A DNA stretch of 64,000 nucleotides from Rachycentron canadum (Eukaryota > Chordata > Actinopteri > Carangiformes > Rachycentridae), in contig CM076669.1 in NCBI GenBank assembly GCA_038496675.1, positions 10,440,599 to 10,504,598 on the forward strand, written 5' to 3'. The position numbers and the translations under genes are program-made. The stretch's first letter is position 1; the number at the start of each line of letters is the position of its first letter. Under the pieces are notes generated by a model that did not search any database, was not told where the DNA came from, and saw only the letters and a list, made by a program, of their open reading frames with translations. Shown in pieces: positions 59,564 through 64,000 of the stretch.

Positions 59564-60849
59564 TTGTATTTTTGGATGTTGACAGGAGATTAGGATGAAC
59601 CTCTCATAAACAGAGCTGTAATGTGAGAGCTGATCTGGGTGGTATTTACAACGTTGCACCATTGCGCCGTGAGGCTTTATTGATCTTTTGCTATAGATTG
59701 TCTTAATATAGCATGTCAAATCACACACTGTCAGACGCTGAGATGTGACTGTGCTGCATTGTTTGACTTCTTCCGCTCGCATTTATATTCAGTGTGACTC
59801 ATCCTGCTTCTGTTCCTATTTCTTAGATATTAGGAACCAGTTGAAAGGGATGCAAATTGCAACACCATTGTCTTTGCTTCAAGAAAATAATTAGCCTGCT
59901 TAAATAAAGAAATAAATTGTGATAGCGATAAATGAAAAAGAGGAAATGCAAATGAGTTAGTTGATGTGAAATGTGTTTTTCCAGGTAAATGGGCTATAAT
60001 CGATTTCTGCGAATGCCCTTGTATTGTAAAGTGTAGAAATAAATCTGCATATCATTATGTATAAACTGTTTATGTCCATATCTGTATGCACAGCAATATG
60101 AGTATCATATTACACATTTGTTTCTTTGCCACTTTGCCAGACTGGAACAAAGGAGTAGTCAGACAATGCAGCTCAAACTCTCACGTCTTAACCTCTGGTG
60201 CTGCTGACAGTCTGTGATATTACATGCTATATTAACTCAATCTATATCAACAAAATCTATATCTTGGCCTATTTTTTTTTTTTTTTTTTTTTTTACTGTC
60301 TTCAAATATATATGCAAATGAGCAGCCGATCTCCTCCCAACAGTGAGATGTCTGAGAGGGATATTATTTATCTGTGACTGGTAAAGTCAACATTAAATAC
60401 AACATCTCCTGAATATATTAGAAGAGATGTAGGCGCATGTTGTTTTTCCCTCACATTAATTGTATTTGATAAGCTTTGATCCTGCTTTTAAGGATCTTTC
60501 AGGATTTAGAGCTTATGGTTTTTACTGTTTTTTTAACCTTCCCAAATCCACCTCACAACAGCACAGTATGTGTATTTAATCACTTGTATCCATTTAATTA
60601 TTTGAATTTCTGTATAGTTGCAGAATAACCTTGCCCGGTATAGTGATAGATTAGTGCTGATATTCTCCTTTCCTCCCCTCCTCTCTCCTCTCCATAGATG
60701 GAACATCGGCATCGTAAGAAGGAGACCCCTGCAGCTGCTAGCACCCATCACTTGTTTGTCCACGTGAAGAGCCTGATGAGCGCCAATCTTGGAGAGGAGC
60801 TTGAAGTCTTCTTCCACATTTATGATGGACGAGAGAACCGGCCACTCAG
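45872..60849 (+). CDS. dock4: Dedicator of cytokinesis 4, 5' part (seven exons, partial)
   Basis: DOCK4 is an atypical guanine-nucleotide exchange factor of the DOCK-B group. It activates Rac (and reportedly Rap) through a C-terminal DHR-2 domain and binds ELMO adaptors through its N-terminal SH3 region, acting in cell migration, dendrite growth and Wnt signalling. The exons at 45872-45955, 48258-48298, 50239-50294, 50388-50484, 51015-51163, 53736-53820 and 60698-60849 join in frame with GT-AG borders. They encode about residues 14-233 of a protein of almost 2,000. The first three or four exons form the SH3 domain (ASFRGTV, LEIGDTVQILEKC, GWYRG, GIFPSSYIHL). The rest begin the DOCK N-terminal helical region. 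The residues fit DOCK4 rather than its paralogue DOCK3 (MEHRHRKK, STLRDWGAMWKQLY, RNEGDLFHRLWH-like). The first coding exon and everything after exon 8, including DHR-1 and DHR-2, are missing from the window. Confidence 0.93.
47573..47716. mobile_element. 144-base MITE with perfect 17-base terminal inverted repeats
   Basis: AATCTAATACATTTACA at 47573-47589 is the exact reverse complement of 47700-47716. The interior TTTTGCAAATGCTCTTATCA followed by GGAGGGACTTA resembles the fish repeat that reads 'TTAGCAGACGCTCTTATCC..GAGCGACTTAC'. It has no coding capacity and lies in dock4 intron 2. Confidence 0.65.
47990..48040. repeat. Short fragment of a common fish repeat
   Basis: AGATAGCTAGATAAATACTT, TATTTATCTGGAGGGAAATT and AAGG resemble the widespread 'ATAGATACTTTATTGATCCC..GGGAAATT' sequence found at the 3' end of teleost retrotransposons. 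Divergent and short. Confidence 0.4.
48258..48298 (+). CDS. dock4: dock4 exon 3 (SH3 core, GWYRG)
   Basis: This 41-base micro-exon lies between CTCTGCAG and GTGAGC. It encodes GWYRGFILKNPNVK, the SH3 'WYRG' strand with the conserved Trp. It is too short to show as an open frame but joins in phase with its neighbours. Confidence 0.92.
48299..50238 (+). other. dock4: dock4 intron 3
   Basis: 1,940 bases with a TG microsatellite at 49936-49968 and a short CA run near 50057-50070. Nothing else was recognised. Confidence 0.8.
49936..49970. repeat. (TG)n microsatellite in dock4 intron 3
   Basis: About 15 TG units with one GCGT interruption. Confidence 0.9.
50239..50294 (+). CDS. dock4: dock4 exon 4 (SH3 end)
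   Basis: This 56-base exon encodes GIFPSSYIHLKNAHVKNKG, containing the conserved SH3 'G-I-F-P-x-x-Y' strand. The acceptor is GTCCAAAG and the donor GTAAAT. The split Gly codon GG|G is completed in exon 5 after an intron of only 93 bases. Confidence 0.92.
50388..50484 (+). CDS. dock4: dock4 exon 5
   Basis: After one base completing Gly, 32 codons read QFETVIPVEDSVITEMTSTL and on to WKQLYV. The GTAGGA donor follows at 50485. The residues Trp-Gly-Ala-Met-Trp-Lys-Gln-Leu-Tyr are diagnostic of the DOCK3/4 pair, and the Arg-Asp-Trp-Gly context favours DOCK4. Confidence 0.93.
50485..51014 (+). other. dock4: dock4 intron 5
   Basis: 530 bases, ending in a long C/T-rich tract (50900-51014) that forms the exon 6 acceptor. 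No other feature. Confidence 0.85.
51015..51163 (+). CDS. dock4: dock4 exon 6
   Basis: The acceptor CTCCGCAG follows a long pyrimidine tract. The exon encodes KNEGDLFHRLWHVMNEILDL, then the conserved HLTHDRMRDVKQHITARLDW segment. Two GT positions are possible at the end. The correct donor is GTGAGT at 51164, because only it lets GA|A form the Glu codon with exon 7. Confidence 0.93.
51164..53735 (+). other. dock4: dock4 intron 6
   Basis: 2,572 bases. It contains a pyrimidine-rich stretch (52780-52970), an A-rich run at 52979-53000, a long CA repeat at 53086-53161 and a purine-rich stretch (53290-53460). No gene was recognised. Confidence 0.8.
53086..53161. repeat. Long (CA)n microsatellite in dock4 intron 6
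   Basis: About 37 uninterrupted CA units, the longest simple repeat in the window and a likely highly variable marker. Confidence 0.95.
53736..53820 (+). CDS. dock4: dock4 exon 7
   Basis: The acceptor TGTTATAG precedes 53736 and the donor GTGAGT follows 53820. After completing Glu, it encodes QLGLDLVPRREFSMVDPDEI and then SVTELYRL in phase 0. Confidence 0.93.
54838..54895 (-). mobile_element. 5' fragment of the same teleost repeat, reversed
   Basis: Read on the minus strand it begins CTATCCATCCATCCATTCTT and continues TATCTATACCCACTTATCC, matching the beginning of the element at 44708. Confidence 0.65.
55895..55960. repeat. Imperfect (CA)n in dock4 intron 7
   Basis: CA units with CG, CC, TA and AG interruptions, suggesting an old repeat. 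Confidence 0.9.
58492..58523. repeat. Three-unit 10-base tandem repeat
   Basis: The unit AGTCCCATTC is repeated three times, and a fourth copy begins but diverges. Confidence 0.9.
58920..59150 (-). mobile_element. Reversed copy of the inverted-repeat element
   Basis: GGGCTAGCTGTTCCCTCCTG, TTTCCAGTCTTTATGCTCAG and CTTCTCATCTAACTCTCAGT are, on the minus strand, the family's typical core and end segments. It lies in dock4 intron 7. Confidence 0.6.
59527..59561. repeat. (TG)n microsatellite in dock4 intron 7
   Basis: About 17 TG units. Confidence 0.95.
60698..60849 (+). CDS. dock4: dock4 exon 8, last exon in window
   Basis: A strong pyrimidine tract and CCATAG precede 60698. The exon reads MEHRHRKKETPAAASTHHLF and on through SLMSANLGEELEVFF to GRENRPL. 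It ends with AG, the first two bases of a Ser codon completed in the next exon. It starts with ATG by chance; this Met is internal to the protein. No following exon is visible up to 64000. Confidence 0.92.
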
Positions 60850-63800
60850 GTAGAGACTTAATCCTGTATTATTTTAGTGTGATGGAAAATGTTTCACTTT
60901 TGTATGCTGCTAATGAAAAAAGCTCCAATGCTTTTGGTTATATGTTTTCATCTCTGTGACATTATGAGCTCTATGTGTGATTTTTGGAGTTCTTGAGTTA
61001 TTTTTTTAAATTTGGTCACACAAATGACAGAAATGTAACATTGGTTGACTAGTAATCAGGGGTAGGAGAGGGGACACCCCCCTTCTCATGTCACAAAGTC
61101 AGCTCTAATTATACCCCTGAAGATTTATGAAATGAAGCAGGCTGTTAAAGTGCACTTGTACACATTAAAGTGTGCAAGGCTGTGCTATTTTCTCATAAGT
61201 TTCCATGCTGCCCACATGAAAGAGCCTATCGCCCTGGGAATCTGCACGTCACTTTCATTCATGCACGCACACCAACACACACACACATATTACAGACTAC
61301 TGGTCGTGCAGTAACCAAATAAAAGACTGTATTTAAACTCCTTAGTTTAATAGTTCAAAGCAAATTCCACTTCATGTCACAAACAAGTGGATTCGTCAGG
61401 CAAAGGAAAATGAGTGGGCTGAAAATGAGCACAGCAACACTGAAACTCCTTTTGATAAGTCATGCTTGTGTTTGACGCTTCTCTCCGCCCCACAGGGTCA
61501 CATCAGAGCAACAAGGGTGACATTGATGGGACTTGTTGTTTTATTATTTTGTGCAGCATGCTGTTACTCTGCCTCTACTTCTGATTGAAATCCACTTCAT
61601 TATTAATCAAAATTACTGGCAGAAAATCTAACTGTTGTTCAAACCAAGGTTTCCGAGGAGACTGTGTGTGGTTTCCTGCAGTGCTGCGTGAACACATGAG
61701 AGAAGAGGTTTTATTTTTAAAAGAAGTGTGCAATTGCTGTTTGGTTTTCATGTGACTTAACTGAGAAAAAGATGATTTTCCGAACAAACAGATCTGCATG
61801 TGCACATACGTAGACAGTATCAGTGGTTTTAATTGCACTTTTGATCAGCAAAGTATATTTACTTATGCTCGCTTGTCTCCTTTTAACCCCATGCATCCCA
61901 ACTTGTGATGTAAGGTAAAAAAGGTTTGACAATTATGAAGGTAGATTTTCTCCTATTCCAAGCCTGCACTTTGTCTTGAAGTGGGTATTTAGCATCCAGT
62001 GGTATCATATTAAGCTCCACTTGAAGCACTTTCTCTCTTCATTACTGTCATTATCTGTCTCTCTTTTCCTCTCTCACTGTCTGTTTTGCTCCCTCTATCT
62101 TTCTGCTACTTTTAAAGATTGAGTACCATAGCCAGGTGAGGGCAATTAGATTCTGTCATGATTTGAAGTGGATTTACAGTTTATTCTATCAGACATAATG
62201 AACTGAGTTTAAGCTTAAACATCTGTCACAACACAATGCTCATTTATCCAAACTGAATACACCATGTATTGCAATAATGGACACATACAAAGCTCGATTT
62301 TTCTCAAAACAGTTTATCTTGTTTTTGAAATCAGCTAATTACAATTTTTCTGTCAGTTTTGGGAGATAAAGACAGTCCAAGGTCTTAACCATTATGCCTC
62401 TGTGGTTCTAATTTTCTATGTGGGTGTGTGTGAGGGTGTGTGTGTTGCAATCGCATCAGTTGTCTTCGAGGAAAATCTTTAAATGGCAGCTCGCCAACGT
62501 TGTCTCTCACTGTCTGGTCACATGCATAAACAGAGAGACACTCACACACATTTACACAAGCTGTCTGGCAGGGAGCCATTTCGATGCTTCCCTCTGTGCC
62601 GGTGGTTTATGTGTGAGTGTGTGTCAGAGACCAGATGGGGGTCCGGCCCGTTGTCTCAGTACCATGCCAACACCAGCAGCCCTTGTGCACCGTGGCAGCT
62701 TCTTTGTGTTCGATTCAGACTCCTTGAATGGTTCTTCAGCAGGGGACACACACTGAGGCATACTGTGCCATGCTCACACATGATCCTGTTGCTCTCTCTG
62801 TTGTGTAGGTTTTGTGGCTATTGCAGATCAAACGCACACGTTTATGACAACTTTATATGGCGTTTAAATTTCCCTCCTCCAAATTGGACCTGCTGACTTT
62901 AACCAAGGTCACCCATGGATGGCTGGACTTGGAAGCATCACATGTGTGCCATGTTTGTCTGTGCAGAGCTGAGGCTATAACTGTGTTTTTTGTGCATAAT
63001 TTTCTGTCTCTTTCTTTCCCTCTCAGCATTGTCTAGTCTTTGTCTGTTTGTGTCTTTCTTTTAAGCTGAAATTTTTCCTGGCTACCTTTTTCTGATGTCA
63101 TTTTCTTGCCTTTCCACGTGGCCTCTCGGGGTAGATTAACGGTTTGCGGGTGGGGGTGGGAAGCGGTGGCAGTTAATTTATCCAGTATTTTACGTGCCAG
63201 TCGCCATCCCCTCCCCTCCTTCCACTCCCACGTCGGGTGAGTGCACGGTCCTAATACAATCATCGATATCAGGAAAAGGAATAGTGAGCGCCATGAGGGC
63301 CCAAAGGGGAGGGAAGTCGGCCATTCATGTTATGTTAATGTGAGTGGTGATAGAGGGAGATAAGGTCCCGCTGGGGGACTCTGGTCCTGTTAGCTTGGGT
63401 GATCAACACACTGCAGCTGTGAGGGAGAAGAGTTGGTGGCAGGGGAGGGTGTGCGAGAGAAGGAGAGGGACTGTGTATGTGTGTCTGTGTTTGCAGGAGT
63501 GGCTGTTAATTGGTAGTTGGGATTTCAACAATAGAGCACTAATTAGGGTTTGGGAATGTGAGCGCAAGTCTCATGTCTAATGCATAGGAATCTGTCTCCA
63601 TATGGCCGGATAAATGGCCAGGGAAGTTACAGAGAGCAGCTAATGAGAAACAACCACATTTAAATCCAACTAGCTCTCAACTAGTTCACTCAAATGCGGC
63701 TGATAAAAGGAAAATTTTACTGAAGGAATGCATGTATGAAAAATCATAAGCATTTGGATAATTAATAATCAGGAGCCTAATTAATTCAAACATAAGCACC

Positions 63801-64000
63801 CACTGCCCTACATACACAAAACACTGAATTACAGTGCAAGAAGCAGCCTCCTATTTACATCACAGAAGAGACATGACAACTCTTAAGCTTGTAATAACAA
63901 CTCTTAATAGCTCAGGCTATTATAAAACATCCTAATCCATTGTAGCTGCATGCAGCATGAAGTCAAGTTATATAGGATCTATTGCGGTAAATTCTGTTCT
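60850..64000 (+). other. dock4: dock4 intron 8, continues past window
   Basis: The GTAGAG donor at 60850 opens an intron that does not close within the window. I looked for the expected next exon (starting Glu-Arg-Phe-Phe) and did not see it. A TAAT-rich block at 63640-63800 near the right edge looks like regulatory DNA. Confidence 0.75.

Larger units (their letters stand above)
53821..60697 (+). other. dock4: dock4 intron 7
   Basis: 6,877 bases. It contains a reversed fragment of the same interspersed repeat as at 44708 (54838-54895), a CA-rich microsatellite at 55895-55960, a three-unit 10-base tandem repeat at 58492-58523, an inverted-repeat element copy at 58920-59150, a TG repeat at 59527-59561 and poly-T at 60272-60294. 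The intron ends in a C/T tract before exon 8. Confidence 0.8.

Noticed and set aside
60698..60700. ATG at the start of dock4 exon 8 as a translation start
   Set aside because: It follows a splice acceptor and the residue aligns with an internal Met in the DOCK4 protein.

Overview
This is a stretch of vertebrate nuclear DNA, almost certainly from a ray-finned fish of the percomorph type. Genes are split by GT-AG introns, the DNA is AT-rich, CA/TG and GA/CT microsatellites are frequent, and there are several interspersed repeats with a typical teleost look: a 'TATCCATCAGGG...GGAGCC' element, a 'GACATTTTGGGAAAT' inverted-repeat element, and a tRNA-derived SINE remnant. There are no bacterial operons, rRNA genes, CRISPR arrays or phage genes.

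Two protein-coding genes are supported, both on the + strand. The first is complete: tmem168, five coding exons from 19898 to 27959. Spliced, they give a 693-residue multi-pass membrane protein, near the roughly 697 residues of the mammalian protein. The second is the 5' part of dock4, an atypical Rac guanine-nucleotide exchange factor. Seven consecutive coding exons between 45872 and 60849 join in frame and encode about residues 14 to 233, covering the SH3 domain and the start of the DOCK N-terminal region. The remaining exons lie beyond the right edge. The tiny first coding exon was not found anywhere in the window.

Layout: 1-19100 holds no recognisable gene, only microsatellites and several blocks that look like conserved non-coding DNA. 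19140-29040 is tmem168 with a candidate promoter, a 5' UTR acceptor and two polyadenylation signals. 29040-45871 is gene-free and is either the intergenic spacer or dock4 intron 1; it carries most of the transposon remnants and several candidate regulatory blocks. 45872-64000 is dock4 exons and introns. In mammals tmem168 and dock4 have the same relative order and orientation but are separated by IFRD1, LSMEM1 and ZNF277; none of these is visible here, so the spacing is compact.

The most interesting protein observation is in tmem168. Its soluble C-terminal part carries a 'hydrophobic strand-SGH' motif and a later 'hydrophobic strand-DxExS' motif. Their order, surroundings and spacing resemble the catalytic His and Cys motifs of caspase-fold proteins, with the Cys replaced. 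This may be an unrecognised degenerate caspase-like domain. The two genes are neighbours only; nothing in the sequence shows that they work together.
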